Origin: Rhizobium sp. RCAM05350
GTDB lineage: Bacteria > Pseudomonadota > Alphaproteobacteria > Rhizobiales > Rhizobiaceae
Direction of reading: 5' to 3'
Length of the DNA: 64,000 nucleotides
NCBI GenBank assembly: GCA_024426085.1
Contig: CP087973.1
Location: forward strand, 248,001-312,000
In this document: piece by piece, positions 26,946 to 37,898 of the stretch
Numbering within the stretch: position 1 is the first letter of the stretch
Layout: each line of letters opens with the position of its first letter
Translations under genes and position numbers: made by a program
The notes under the pieces: generated by a model
What the model saw: the letters and a program-made list of their open reading frames with translations, nothing else
Database searches by the model: none
What the model was told of the DNA's origin: nothing

Positions 26946-28879
26946 TGGATCAACGCCACCTTTCCTGTGCCGCTCAGTTGAGTGCATTCAGACATCGCCT
27001 GGGAACCGCCAGACAGCGAGATGCTGGTACCGATCAGTTGCAGACAGCCGTTGCCCGCGTCACCAATCTGACCGCCACCTCCGAAATCGATCATTCCGTG
27101 TGGAAAATAGAAGGCTCCGGAAATCTTGCCCCTACCGCCTGACGTGATCTCGGCACCGGTCGTGTTCTTGGATGACTGCGGGCCAATGACTGCCAGTTCG
27201 GCATATGGACCGGATTTCGGAGCATTGAGAGTGATGGCATTGCCGCCCGTCAGGCAAAACGACTTTCCGCTGCATTCCCAGTCAGAGGGGGTTTCGGAAC
27301 CGGAAAGAACAATGGTTGCGTCCTTGCCAGAGACAGCGATATTGTCGCTGCAGGCAGATCCCCCGGTATTGACGGAGAAGAACCCGTCAACGGTGTAGGT
27401 TCCGGCACCGAGCCTGGCGCCTCCGGCCAGATTGACGTTGCCGGATATGTCATGCTCAGCGCTCGCCGGAATCGTGATGCAGCTGCCGCCACCACCGCCA
27501 TTCAGATCTCCGTTGAGGCGGAACACACCCTTGCCGGTACTGGCGTCCGCCATGAGCGTTATGGAACCGCCGTCGAGCCCGATCGCGCTGTCACCACTCG
27601 ATTTTCCGAGCGTGTAGCTGTTGGACGTGCCGTCCCCGAGTTTGAGCGTCGCGCCGGCGCCCGTGTAAAAGCCTGCGTCGAAAACGAACGTGCTTGGCCC
27701 GCCAATAGTGACTTTGCCGGAGGCGCAGAGGCTATAGCGGGCATCACCGCATTTCTCGTCGCCCATTCCGAAATGGAAGGAGCCCGCCCCAAATGTCAGG
27801 TCTGCACCGTAGACACCCTTCTCGACCTCGAAGGTGCCATCGCCGAATTCCAGCTTCGTGCCGAAGTCGTTCTGAATTCTGCCGGAGAAGCGGTAGACCG
27901 TCGCCTCGTCTCCCGAGACGTTGAACGTCACCTGGACGTTGCCGTGGACAAGCAGAGAGCCGACGCTGATCTTGGAACCGGAGCAGGTGATAACCCACTT
28001 GACGGTCCAGTACTGATTGTAGTTGGCTGGATCGTAACTGCATCCGACCGCCTGTATGGCCGTCGCGGTATCCGGCGGCGAGGTATTTCCGCCGAACTCG
28101 ATGTCTTGGCCGTTGTTTACCGAGACCTCATTCGGCCACGACGCCGTATCAATTACGCTGAATCGTGCGCTGAGTTCCGCCACTCCCGCATGGTCTTCGA
28201 GTGGATCACTGGTGTACTGCTTCGTGACAGGCGCCTCGCTGCCGTCGGCCGTGACGATGTTCTTTGCCCACGGACAGGGTTGCGAGGAGCCCTCGTAGTA
28301 GGTTGCGCTCGTGACGGTAATCTTCGTCCCGCAGGGGGCAACCAGGTCGCTGTTGGACGCTACATAGCAATTTGGCGCCCCCACCTGGACACCCCCTGAA
28401 AGGGTCACGCCCGAGGCGGCCTTGTCCAGGGCGATGATACAGGCACTCTCCGCGGCACCAAACGAAGAATAGGCTTCCGCATCTATGTTAAGCTCTCGGT
28501 TGACGCCAAGAACCGGGGCGAGAAGCAACTTGTTTGTCGTCTTGACTTCGACGTGCACTGCTTGAAGCTGGGCGTCCTTCGGGGAAGACAAAAGAGAGAC
28601 GCTCACGTCCGCAGGGTCTACACCGTTCAGCTTTGCCACTTGAAGCGCGGCAGATTTCATCCGATCTTCCGAGTTTGTGTCGCTATAGGCTAGTGCCCCC
28701 GCGTAAGATGCCAGGTCAGCAGTGCGCTGGTTTTCGTCCCGCACGAGCAGCCCATATCCGTACTCGACAGACAAAGCCGCAAAGCCGATGATGATTGGGA
28801 GGCAAATTGCCGCCATGATGGCGATGCCACCATGTCGGTCGTGGTACAGACGGCAAACAAGGCGCTGGAAAATTCTCAT
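26942..28879 (-). CDS. TadG-like pilus assembly protein, long Gly/Ser-rich form
   Basis: 645-aa intact protein. The N-terminus (DRHGGIAIMAAICLPIIIGF) is the TadG/Flp-pilus membrane anchor with the putative Tad-like Flp domain (DENQRTADLASYAGALAYSD). The rest is a long extracytoplasmic region rich in Gly, Ser and Thr. It contains short repeated strand-turn units such as GDGTFEVEKGVYGADLTFGA and GAGATLKLGDGTSNSYTLGK, which look like a beta-helix or beta-solenoid. Several Cys residues are spaced through it. A GAGGGG site precedes ATG 28879. It is the first gene of the three-gene Tad-type operon and may act as a surface adhesin-like component; the adhesive role is inference. Confidence 0.82.
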   Translation of the reverse strand: MRIFQRLVCRLYHDRHGGIAIMAAICLPIIIGFAALSVEYGYGLLVRDENQRTADLASYAGALAYSDTNSEDRMKSAALQVAKLNGVDPADVSVSLLSSPKDAQLQAVHVEVKTTNKLLLAPVLGVNRELNIDAEAYSSFGAAESACIIALDKAASGVTLSGGVQVGAPNCYVASNSDLVAPCGTKITVTSATYYEGSSQPCPWAKNIVTADGSEAPVTKQYTSDPLEDHAGVAELSARFSVIDTASWPNEVSVNNGQDIEFGGNTSPPDTATAIQAVGCSYDPANYNQYWTVKWVITCSGSKISVGSLLVHGNVQVTFNVSGDEATVYRFSGRIQNDFGTKLEFGDGTFEVEKGVYGADLTFGAGSFHFGMGDEKCGDARYSLCASGKVTIGGPSTFVFDAGFYTGAGATLKLGDGTSNSYTLGKSSGDSAIGLDGGSITLMADASTGKGVFRLNGDLNGGGGGSCITIPASAEHDISGNVNLAGGARLGAGTYTVDGFFSVNTGGSACSDNIAVSGKDATIVLSGSETPSDWECSGKSFCLTGGNAITLNAPKSGPYAELAVIGPQSSKNTTGAEITSGGRGKISGAFYFPHGMIDFGGGGQIGDAGNGCLQLIGTSISLSGGSQAMSECTQLSGTGKVALIQ

Positions 28880-29681
28880 TGGTCGACGTGCCCCTCAGGA
28901 CTGATGCTCAAGGCAGAATTGATACCCAAAGCCTGTTGCATTTGAACCGCCGGTGGATGGTTGACGCGTTCCTTCGTAGGGTCCACGCCAAACACAGCAG
29001 ACCGCCTTTCATGCAATGGGGAGCGAAGGTAAACAGAGCCTTGCCCGGGACGATGGCGGTGCATTTTCCAACGCAGAAAGGATAAATCGACAAGGATCGG
29101 ATAGGAAGGGGCGTCACCGCAACGTCCGAAATGACAGACAGGCAAGGAGTTCCCTAGGTGCTTCCCCGTTGATTTCAGTTTCCGCCGGAGCAATCGCCGG
29201 CGTTATGGACGAGAGAGGTTTCGCGCTCGCAGGTGAGCGTCGTCAGCGGCTCAATGGCGAACAGCCGGTCAGGTCAGCTCTTCGGCTTCCGTGAGGCATC
29301 GGTGCAGAAATGCTCCCCACGACGATCTGTATCTTTACCCTCGCTTCAAGCGCCGCCGGAGCTCGGAGCTAAGCTACCGCGCCGCCTTCCTTGGCGGATT
29401 TGAAAAAACGGAACCAATCTTTGCTGCTACGGGCGTGCGGGCGCCGTTGGTACAAGCACGAAAGCCGGGCGGAAATCTAGGTCCGCAGCGGAAGCAAACC
29501 AATCCCGCTCTCATTTGATGGCGTCCTGGCCCGGTTCCGGATCTTCCACGATCAACCCGCAGGGGGTCCGCTAGCAAGCTGCGGCCGCTATGGCTTTGCC
29601 GTCGCGGTGATCGCGCCCGGCCCCGAGCCTTTTGAGGAGCCATCGAGCGGGAATTGGCCCGCTCCCGGTGGAGCCTCTCAA
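28880..29681. other. Intergenic region between the Tad operon and the plasmid backbone
   Basis: About 800 bases with no gene I can support. Short open frames on both strands match nothing I recognise. It probably holds the promoter of the minus-strand Tad operon near 28880-29000 and a leader for the small gene at 29682. Confidence 0.4.
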
Positions 29682-29858
29682 ATGTCGCACGATCTTTCCC
29701 TCGCACAGTCCCACGCCTTCCAGCTCTCCCGCGACCTGATGGTCCCGGTCACCGTCTTTAAGATCGACGGCGAGTATGGCGTCCTGCCCTCTGACGAGAT
29801 CGACGCCGATGACGATCTTGCGATCGTGCACGAATTTTTCCCCTGGCCGACGCATTGA
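29682..29858 (+). CDS. Small conserved hypothetical protein
   Basis: 58-aa acidic protein beginning MSHDLSLAQSHAFQLSRDLM and ending DDDLAIVHEFFPWPTH. ATG 29682 has GGTGGAG upstream; a longer frame from 29607 is possible but adds proline-rich residues of no family character. Central residues VPVTVFKIDGEYGVLPSDEI suggest a small beta-sheet domain. I recognise no function. It precedes the Toprim gene in the same direction, with a hairpin-rich spacer of about 200 bases between them. Confidence 0.55.
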   Translation: MSHDLSLAQSHAFQLSRDLMVPVTVFKIDGEYGVLPSDEIDADDDLAIVHEFFPWPTH

Positions 29859-30057
29859 GCCGGCCTTTTGCCTTTGGCGTGCCGCTTGCGAGCTGCAGGC
29901 CGCAAGGGAGGCTTCGCCGCGGCCAAGTATTGCATGATCCGACAATTGCCAGCCGCGCCCTTGCCGCCTTTGCTCTTCGCGGCTGGCCGAAGGGAACCCG
30001 CGAAACGACGGGCAAGGAAAGGCGATGGAGGCCGATCGCTGGGCGATCGGAAGCAAA

Positions 30058-31087
30058 ATGAAGAGAAGAGAGATAGAGGCGCTGCGGAGCCAAGTGAGCT
30101 GTGCGGCCGTTCTTGAACAGGCGAGGTTCGCCATCGACATCAAGGAAAGCACCCGGCGGGCGGTCAAGTTTCGCCGTGGCGGTGAAATCATCATCGTCAC
30201 GCATGACGGGCGCGGATGGTTCGATCCGCTCAGCGACGCGAAAGGCGACGTGTTCGGTCTTGTCGAGCATCTCGATCATGTCGGTTTTCTCGAAGGCGTC
30301 GAGCGGGTCGCGGACCTCGTTGGTTTCCGAACTCACGAAACCGGAGTGGCAGCCTGTGAGCCGTGGCGGAGGATTTAACCTCTCTGTCCCTGAGCGTTGG
30401 CAGGAGCGCCGCAGCCCATGGCCCGGATCATCGACATGGCGCTACCTTAATAGTGAGCGCTGGCTCCCGGCGCCTTTGCTCAGCGCGGCGATCAAGGGCT
30501 GCCTTCTTCGAGAAGGCCCACACGGCAGCATGTGGGCAGCTCATACGGACAAGGCCGGAGTTGTGACCGGATGGGAGGCGCGAGGTCCGCAATACCGGGG
30601 GTTTGCCTCTGGCGGAACGAAGGCTCTCTTCCGTCTCGGGGTGGAGCCTGCGTTGCGCCTGGCTGTCACCGAAGCCGCGATCGATGCCATGAGTCTCGCG
30701 GCTATCGAGGGGATGCGTGACGGCACGCTCTATCTCAGCACCGGTGGCGGGTGGTCGCCGGCCACGCAAGCCGCGCTGCGGGAATTGGCCTCCCGACCGG
30801 ACGCCCGGCTGGTCGCTGCGACGGACGCCAATGCACAAGGCGATCTGTTTGCCGCGCGATTGCGGGCGCTCGCAGAGGATACCGGGTGTGACTGGACGCG
30901 GCTGCGCCCGCCCGAGGAGGACTGGAACGAGACCCTGAAGATCAGGGAGAAGGAGATGAGGGAACGAAGAGAAAGAGGCGTGCCGCATTCGCACCGCCCG
31001 CGTCAAGGGAGGCTTCGCCCGGCGGAGCCGGCCCTTGACTCGGCCGGTCGCGATGTCGGCGGCTCGGAAGGGGTCATGAAGGACTGA
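30058..31087 (+). CDS. Toprim-domain protein (DUF7146/DUF3991-like, primase-related; frame broken)
   Basis: Plasmid protein with an N-terminal domain (CAAVLEQARFAIDIKESTRR, IVTHDGRGWFDPLSDAKGDV) like the zinc-finger/primase-associated part, and a C-terminal Toprim fold (RLAVTEAAIDAMSLAAIEGM with its catalytic Glu, TLYLSTGGGWSP, LVAATDANAQGDLFAARL with the DxD-like acidic pair). The frame shifts near 30338, joining VADLVGFRTHE to PEWQPVSRGGGFNLSVPERW. Restored length is about 343 aa. Such proteins are typical of rhizobial plasmids and are presumed to act in DNA synthesis or transfer, possibly as primase-like enzymes. ATG 30058 is chosen because the residues before it lack family character. Confidence 0.75.
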
Positions 31088-31152
31088 AGGGGATGGCGAG
31101 GTTGAGAGGACCGCGCCGCACTTCGGTCCGAAAACGCGCAAAGGAGCCGCAG

Positions 31153-31788
31153 ATGATCCCCTCTCCCGCAACCGCCAAGGTTTTTCAGGGCGTCGCAAGC
31201 CGCCAGCAGATGTTCCGCATGTTCGACCGTCACGCCCAGCGCCCTAACCGTTGGGACGGCAATGCCGCGCCAATCTACTCAGGCGAATGGTTCGAGATCG
31301 GCGAGACTGAACATGATTATATGTTCGAGATCCTGCCGCCGTTGTGGATCCGAGGGTCCATGTTCGCGATGCGCGAATTCATGACCGGCTCGGTGACATC
31401 AGTGTTCTTCGCGCTCAGGATCGACGAAGTCATCCGCTATTTCCATGGCTATTGCGATCTTTCCGACAAGGCATTCGTCGAAACGATGCGCGTCGCCATC
31501 ATCGAGCGCGAAAGCCGTCCGACGCGAGCCATGACGCGGGAAGAGCGGCTTGAGCATGTCTGGAGCATCACGGCGGATGGCTATCGCGGCTATGCCGGGG
31601 ACAGATGGCCGGAGGCCGCCCGCGGCAAACGCACCGTGATGCTCTATGGCGGCAACGAGGGCACTTTCCTGAAGCTGCTCGACGAGCTCACTGACGAGGA
31701 GATCGCTGTGAAGCTGCCGGTGCATATTCGCCACCTTCCCTCCCCCGATCGCCGCGTGAGGAAGAGGCCATGTTCACTTTCAGCGTGA
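31153..31788 (+). CDS. DUF1419 domain-containing protein
   Basis: 211-aa protein of the DUF1419 family found mainly on rhizobial plasmids. ATG 31153 follows GGAG. Recognisable segments: VASRQQMFRMFDRHAQRPNR, NAAPIYSGEWFEIGETEHDY, MFEILPPLWIRGSMFAMREF and the C-terminal TVMLYGGNEGTFLKLLDELT. No catalytic motif is visible and the function is unknown. The end overlaps the DUF3085 gene by 19 bases, so the two are translationally coupled. It sits in the same plus-strand series as the Toprim and helicase genes. Confidence 0.8.
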   Translation: MIPSPATAKVFQGVASRQQMFRMFDRHAQRPNRWDGNAAPIYSGEWFEIGETEHDYMFEILPPLWIRGSMFAMREFMTGSVTSVFFALRIDEVIRYFHGYCDLSDKAFVETMRVAIIERESRPTRAMTREERLEHVWSITADGYRGYAGDRWPEAARGKRTVMLYGGNEGTFLKLLDELTDEEIAVKLPVHIRHLPSPDRRVRKRPCSLSA

Positions 31789-32171
31789 TCGAGGTCCGTG
31801 CGGTAATCGCGCGCGGACGCAGTGACGCGGAAGCCAATGGCGGCTTCCGCAACCCCCACTACGGTCTCCTCCCAGGTAAGGGCGAAAGGCTCGGTCTGTG
31901 GATCGTCGGCGACGAAGGCGTCTATCTGCTGTCCAACGGCAAGCTGGCGGAGGGCCACAAGGCGCTCGTAGCTTACGCCGAGGAATGCGATCCGAAGACC
32001 AATCCGGACTATTGGCATTACAAGCGCCGGTATTTCGGGGGAGACGACGGCATCGTCTTCATCGCCGGCGAGAGCCTGGAAGCCATGCTTTCCACAAACC
32101 CGGAAGCCACGCATCTGCGGGCGGAGTTTACGCCGGAAACGATGCAACTCTCCGTAATCACGCGCTCGTAG
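31770..32171 (+). CDS. DUF3085 domain-containing protein
   Basis: 133-aa DUF3085 protein. The start MFTFSVIEVRAVIARGRSDA, then HYGLLPGKGERLGLWIVGDE and GVYLLSNGKLAEGHKALVAY, fit this rhizobial-plasmid family. ATG 31770 lies inside the end of the DUF1419 gene after GAGGAAGAGG. Function unknown. It is typically found next to DUF1419 and the giant helicase-methylase, as here. Confidence 0.8.
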   Translation: MFTFSVIEVRAVIARGRSDAEANGGFRNPHYGLLPGKGERLGLWIVGDEGVYLLSNGKLAEGHKALVAYAEECDPKTNPDYWHYKRRYFGGDDGIVFIAGESLEAMLSTNPEATHLRAEFTPETMQLSVITRS

Positions 32172-32292
32172 CTCGCGATCGCTACACTCGGACGAACCAA
32201 GTCCAAATTCCCTCACCTCATTTTCATCCGCCTTCGCAGCCTCGGGACCTGTCCCGCGGGCGATGGCGCACGCCCTCGAAAAGGAGTTTTCT

Positions 32293-35200
32293 ATGTCCAA
32301 TGATCCCTTCACCCTCGATATGTTCGGAAGCAGCGCATTGTCGTCCGGCCTTGGCCTCGGCGTCACCGCGTTCGGTGGTTTCGCCGCCAATGACGACGAT
32401 CCCGATCCGCCGCCGCCTTCCCCTACGCCGGCATTGCATCTGCCAGCTGCGAAGCAGCCGGCGCCGCGGAGACAAGGCGGGGAGCCAACTTCTATCTCGA
32501 CGATGGCGATCGCGGACTTGCGATCGGCTGGAAGCAACGGGCGAAGGTGAATGTCGGTGCTGTCCTGATTGCCAACGAAATCGAAAAGCAGGACCGGCCG
32601 GCGACGAGAGACGAACAGGCGAAGCTGATCCGCTTCACCGGTTTTGGGGCATCGGAACTCGCGAACGGCATATTCCGGCGTCCAGGCGAAGTCGATTTCC
32701 GTAAAGGCTGGGCCGACCTCGGCAGTTCACTGGAAAGTGCCGTCACCGACGCCGACTATGCTTCGCTGGCGCGCTGCACCCAGTATGCCCATTTCACCCC
32801 CGAGTTCATCGTTCGCGCAATCTGGGCCGCCCTTCGGCGTCTCGGCTGGCGTGGCGGACGTGTTCTGGAGCCAGGGATCGGCACGGGACTGTTTCCGGCG
32901 CTGATCCCAACAGCTCTCAGGGATACCAGCCATGTTACCGGGAATCGAACTCGATCCGGTGACAGCACGGATTGCCCGGCTGCTTCAACCGAAGGCCCGC
33001 GTCATCAACGCCGACTTCGCGCGCACCGACATCAATGGGATCTATGATCTCGCCATCGGCAACCCGCCCTTCTCCGATCGAACGGTTCGCTCGGATCGGC
33101 GGTACCGTCCACTCGGTCTGCGGCTGCACGACTACTTCATCGCCCGGTCGATCGATCTCTTGAAGCCTGGCGCACTCGCCGCTTTCGTCACCAGTTCGGG
33201 CACGATGGACAAGGCGGACGCGACGGCCCGCGAGCATATCGCCAGATCCGCCGATCTGATCGCCGCCGTCCGCCTGCCCGAGGGCAGCTTCCGGGCAGAT
33301 GCCGGCACGGACGTAGTGGTGGACATCCTGTTCTTCCGCAAGCGCCGGATCGCCGAGCCGGAGGGTGATCTGTCGTGGCTCGATCTGGAAGAGGTGCGCC
33401 CGGCCACATCCGACGAGGGGGCGATCCGCGTGAACCGCTGGTTCGCGCGGCACCCGGATTTCGTGCTCGGCGAGCACGCCCTAACCTCTGGCCCGTTCGG
33501 TGAGACCTATACGTGCCGGCCACGCGCCGGTGAAGATCTCGAAAACGGCACTGAAGGCCGTGATCGCTCTTCTCCCTGAAGATCGGTATGACGGCGAGCC
33601 GACGCGGATCGACATCGATCTGGAAGAGGAGTTGGGCGAGATCGTCGATCTCCGTCCCGGCAACGACAAGGTCCGCGAGGGCAGCTTCTTCCTCAATAAC
33701 CGCCACGGTCTCATGCAAATGATCGACGGTGCACCGCTGGCGGTTTCTGGTGCGGAAAGGCCGGTCAGGCGACGGCCTGTCCGAAAAGCATGTCCGGATC
33801 ATCAAGAAACTGATTCCGATCCGCGACGCCGTGCGCGAGGTTCTCAAAGCGCAGGAACTGGACCGACCGTGGCGGGATCTGCAGGTTCGGCTGCGCATTG
33901 CCTGGTCGAGTTTCGTCCGAGACTTCGGGCCGATCAACCATACGACGGTTTCGATCTCTGAGGATGAGGAAAGCGGCGAGGTCCGCGAAACCCATCGCCG
34001 GCCCAATCTCCAGCCGTTCCTGGACGACCCGGATTGCTGGCTGGTGGCCTCGATCGAGGACTACGACCTCGAAACCGATACGGCAAAACCCGGTCCGATC
34101 TTCTCCGAACGGGTGATCTCTCCTCCCGTAGTACCCGTCATCACCTCGGCTGCCGACGCGCTCGCCGTCGTTCTCAACGAGCGTGGCCGCGTTGATCCCG
34201 ACCATATTGCCGAGCTGCTGCATCGCGACCCCGACGCTGTCATCGACGAACTCGATGACGCCATCTTCCACGATCCCGCCGACGGGTCATGGCTGACGTC
34301 CGACGCCTATCTCTCCGGTTCGGTCCGCACCAAGCTCATGGTCGCCGAAGCAGCCGCGTCGCTTGATCCAGTCTATGAGCGCAATGTCCGCGCGCTGCAG
34401 GATGTCCAGCCCGCAGACCTCCGTCCCTCAGACATCACCGCCCGTCTCGGCGCGCCATGGATCCCGGCTGCCGATGTCGTCGCCTTCGTCAAGGAGACGA
34501 TGGATGTGGACATCAGGATCCACCATATGCCGGAGCTCGGGTCATGGACCGTCGAGGCACGGCAGCTTGGCTACAACGCCGCTGGAACCTCCGAATGGGG
34601 CACAAGCCGTCGCCATGCCGGCGAACTGCTGGCCGATGCGCTGAACAGCCGGGTTCCGCAGATCTTTGACGTGTTCAAGGATGTTGGCGGCGAGCGGCGC
34701 GTTCTGAACGTCGTCGATACCGAAGCGGCCCGCGACAAGCTGCAGAAGATCAGGCAAGCATTCCAGTCCTGGGTCTGGACCGATCCGGACCGCACCGACC
34801 GGCTGGCGCGGGTCTACAACGACCGGTTCAACAACATCGCGCCGCGAAAGTTCGACGGCTCCCACCTGAAACTGCCCGGCGCCTCTGGCGCCTTTGTTCT
34901 GTATGGGCACCAGAAGCGCGGCATCTGGCGAATTATTTCTGCCGGCTCGACCTACATCGCTCACGCCGTCGGCGCAGGCAAGACAATGACCATGGCCGCC
35001 GCAATCATGGAGCAGCGCCGTCTCGGCCTGATCGCCAAGGCGATGCTGGTCGTGCCGGGCCATTGCCTCGCACAGGCGGCGCGCGAGTTCCTCGCCCTCT
35101 ATCCGAACGCTCGTATCCTCGTCGCCGACGAGACGAATTTTTCGAAGGATAAGCGGGCACGCTTTCTAAGCCGGGCAGCGACCGCCACCTGGGATGCGGT

Positions 35201-37393
35201 TATCATCACCCATTCTGCCTTCAGGTTCATCGCCGTGCCGTCGGCTTTCGAGAGCCAAACGATCCAGGACGAACTCGAACTCTACGAGGAACTGCAGACC
35301 AAAGTGGACAGCGACGACCGCGTGTCGCGCAAGCGGCTTGAGCGTCTGAAAGAGGGTTTGCAGGAGCGGTTGGAAGCGCTCTCAACCCGCAAGGACGACC
35401 TTCTCACGATCTCGGAAATCGGCGTCGATCAGATCATCGTCGACGAGGCGCAGGAATTCCGCAAACTCTCTTTTGCGACCAATATGTCGACACTGAAGGG
35501 AATCGACCCGAACGGATCGCAGAGGGCGTGGGACCTGTACGTCAAATCCCGCTACATCGAAACGAAGAACCCAGGACGCGCGTCGTGCTGGCCTCCGGCA
35601 CGCCAATTACCAACACGCTCGGCGAGATGTTCTCGATTCAGCGCTTGCTCGGCCACGAGGCGCTCCGCGAAAGGGGCCTTCACGAATTTGACGCCTGGGC
35701 CTCGACCTTCGGCGACACGACGACCGAACTCGAAATCCAGCCGTCCGGCAAATACAAGCCGGTGAGCCGGTTTGCGAGCTTCGTCAACGTGCCGGAGCTG
35801 ATCGCCATGTTCCGGTCGTTCGCCGACGTTGTGATGCCAGAGGACCTGAAGCAATATGTGAAGGTTCCGGACCTCTCGACCGGCCGGCGGCAGATCCCTC
35901 ACGGCGCAGCCGACGGCGGCCTTCAAACTCTATCAGCAGATCCTCGACAGCCGCATCAAGGCGATCGAGGTGCGGGAGGGCCGGCGCAGCCCGGCGACGA
36001 TATCCTTTTGTCCGTCATCACCGATGGCCGCCACGCGGCGATCGACCTGCGCCTTGTCATTCCCGCAAACGACAACGAGCCGGACAACAAGCTCAATCTC
36101 CTCATCGAGAACGCCTTCCGCATCTGGAAGGAAACGAGCAAAAACACCTATCTTCGCCCGGACGGCAAGCCCTATGAGATTGCCGGCGCCGCACAGATGA
36201 TCTTCTCCGATCTCGGCACCATCAATGTCGAGAAGACGCGAGGCTTCAGCGCCTATCGTTGGATTCGTGACGAATTGATCCGCATGGGCGTGCCCGCTTC
36301 GGAAATCGCCTATATGCAGGACTTCAAGAAGACCGAAGCCAAGCAGCGCCTGTTCGGCGACGTCCGTTCGGGCAAGGTTCGCTTCCTGATCGGCAGTTCC
36401 GAAATGATGGGAACTGGCGTCAACGCCCAGCTCAGGTTGAAGGCGCTGCATCACCTCGATGTGCCGTGGCTGCCGTCGCAGATCGAGCAGCGTGAGGGCC
36501 GCATTGTCCGCCAGGGCAATCAGCACGATGTCGTCGACATATTCGCCTACGCCACGCAAGGGTCACTTGATGCGTCCATGTGGCAGAACAACGAGAGAAA
36601 AGCTCGCTTCATCGCCGCGGCCCTTTCCGGCGACACCTCGATCCGCAGGCTGGACGACCTCGGAGAAGGCCAGGCCAACCAGTTTGCCATGGCCAAGGCG
36701 ATTGCCTCAGGCGACGAGCGCCTGATGCAGAAGGCCGGGCTCGAAGCCGATATCGCTCGGCTCGAACGGCTGCGCGCCGCCCATGATGACGACATCTTCG
36801 CGGTGCGCCGGCAGGTCCGGGACGCCGAACGCGACATCGAGGTATCAATCCGGCGGATCGGCGAGATCGGCAAGGACATCGCGCGGCTGGTTCCGACTGC
36901 GGGAGATGCCTTTACGATGACCGTCACAGGCGTTTCATACGACGAGCGAAAGGAAGCCGGCCGCGCGCTGATGAAGGAAATCCTCACCCTCGTCCAGCTT
37001 CAACAGGAGGGTGAGATCGTCATCGCCTCCATTGGCGGCTTCGATCTCGTCTATGATGGCGAGCGGTTCGGCAGGTCTGACGGCTATCGCTACACGACCA
37101 CGCTTCAGCGCACGGGCGCGGACTACGAAATCGATCTCGCCGTCACGGTGACGCCGCTCGGCGCCGTCTCCCGCCTCGAGCACGCGCTGGACGATTTCGA
37201 CGGGGAGCGGGAACGCTATCGTCAGCGGCTGGAGGAGGCGCGCCGGCGCTTAGCCTCCTACCAGTCCCGTCAGGGTGGCGAATTTGCCTTCGCGAGTGAA
37301 CTGGCCGAAAAGCGTCGCCAGCTCCGCGAGGTTGAGGCGGAGCTCGCGGCCGAGGCGCGCGAGGCAGGGGCCTCTGCCAGGGAAGCAGCCTGA
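32293..37393 (+). CDS. Giant plasmid DNA methylase-helicase (N6-methylase plus SF2/Snf2-like; frame broken)
   Basis: Spans about 1700 codons, the size of the single-polypeptide methylase-helicase proteins of rhizobial plasmids. ATG 32293 follows AAGGAG. Methylase part: SAM motif RVLEPGIGTGLFPAL and catalytic DLAIGNPPFSDRT (NPPF, as in N6-adenine methylases). Helicase part: YGHQKRGIWRII, Walker A HAVGAGKTMTMAA, DEAQ box QIIVDEAQEFRKL, ASGTPITNTLGEMF, and the C-terminal EQREGRIVRQGNQHD (motif VI). The end is a coiled coil. Frame shifts lie near 32480, 32935, 33540, 33740 and 35590, with a compensating pair at about 35895 and 35993. Possible roles are plasmid protection by modification or DNA handling in transfer. 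No separate restriction subunit is visible. Confidence 0.8.
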
Positions 37394-37555
37394 TTTTGGA
37401 AGCAGTGCAGCATGCGCATAGGTGCATTGCACAATAAATGTTTTCCATCTGATCAAAAAATGATCATAGTGCACACGGCTGATGCACATGGCGGTCTCCT
37501 CCCAGTGCCGCCGCAACAGCTGTTCCCCTCTGGAGGTTTTTGACCTTCACACTTC

Positions 37556-37588
37556 ATGGGCCTCGGTTTTCCGACGGCCCATTTTTTT
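37556..37588 (+). terminator. Rho-independent terminator
   Basis: Stem ATGGGCC/GGCCCAT with a 13-base loop, followed by seven T. It lies about 165 bases after the helicase-methylase stop. Confidence 0.78.
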
Positions 37589-37898
37589 GTTCCCGCTCCA
37601 CCTGGATTCTGACCTTCGCATGGGATTGCCCGTCTGAAAAAACAGGAAAAGAGGGTGAAAGAAAAACCGGTCGCAGATCGGTCCTCCCGTCGCCGCTGGC
37701 GCTCAACCGCGGCCTACGCATCCCGGCCACTCGTCCTTCGCAAGGCTGTTAGCCCCGCTTGTCCTTCGCGGCAGGGCCGCTCGCCCGCAGTTGCGCCGGT
37801 CGGGCCGCCCTGCGGTCCGGGAGATGTCTTCAGGAAAAAATGAAGACAGGAAGGACCGGCAGAAGGCCGCGTCCGCATCCCCGGAAAGGAACACTCCC
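37589..37898 (+). promoter_or_regulatory. Long GC-rich leader of the ParB-like gene
   Basis: About 300 bases after the terminator and before the ParB-like start. It contains several hairpin-forming segments. The stretch at 37732-37759 (CGTCCTTCGCAAGGCTGTTA and on) is shared with the leader at 41723-41748. It probably contains the promoter and a structured 5-prime leader. Confidence 0.45.

Noticed and set aside
31644..32537. 297-codon minus-strand frame opposite DUF1419 and DUF3085
   Set aside because: Low-complexity composition, no known domain, antisense to two recognised families.
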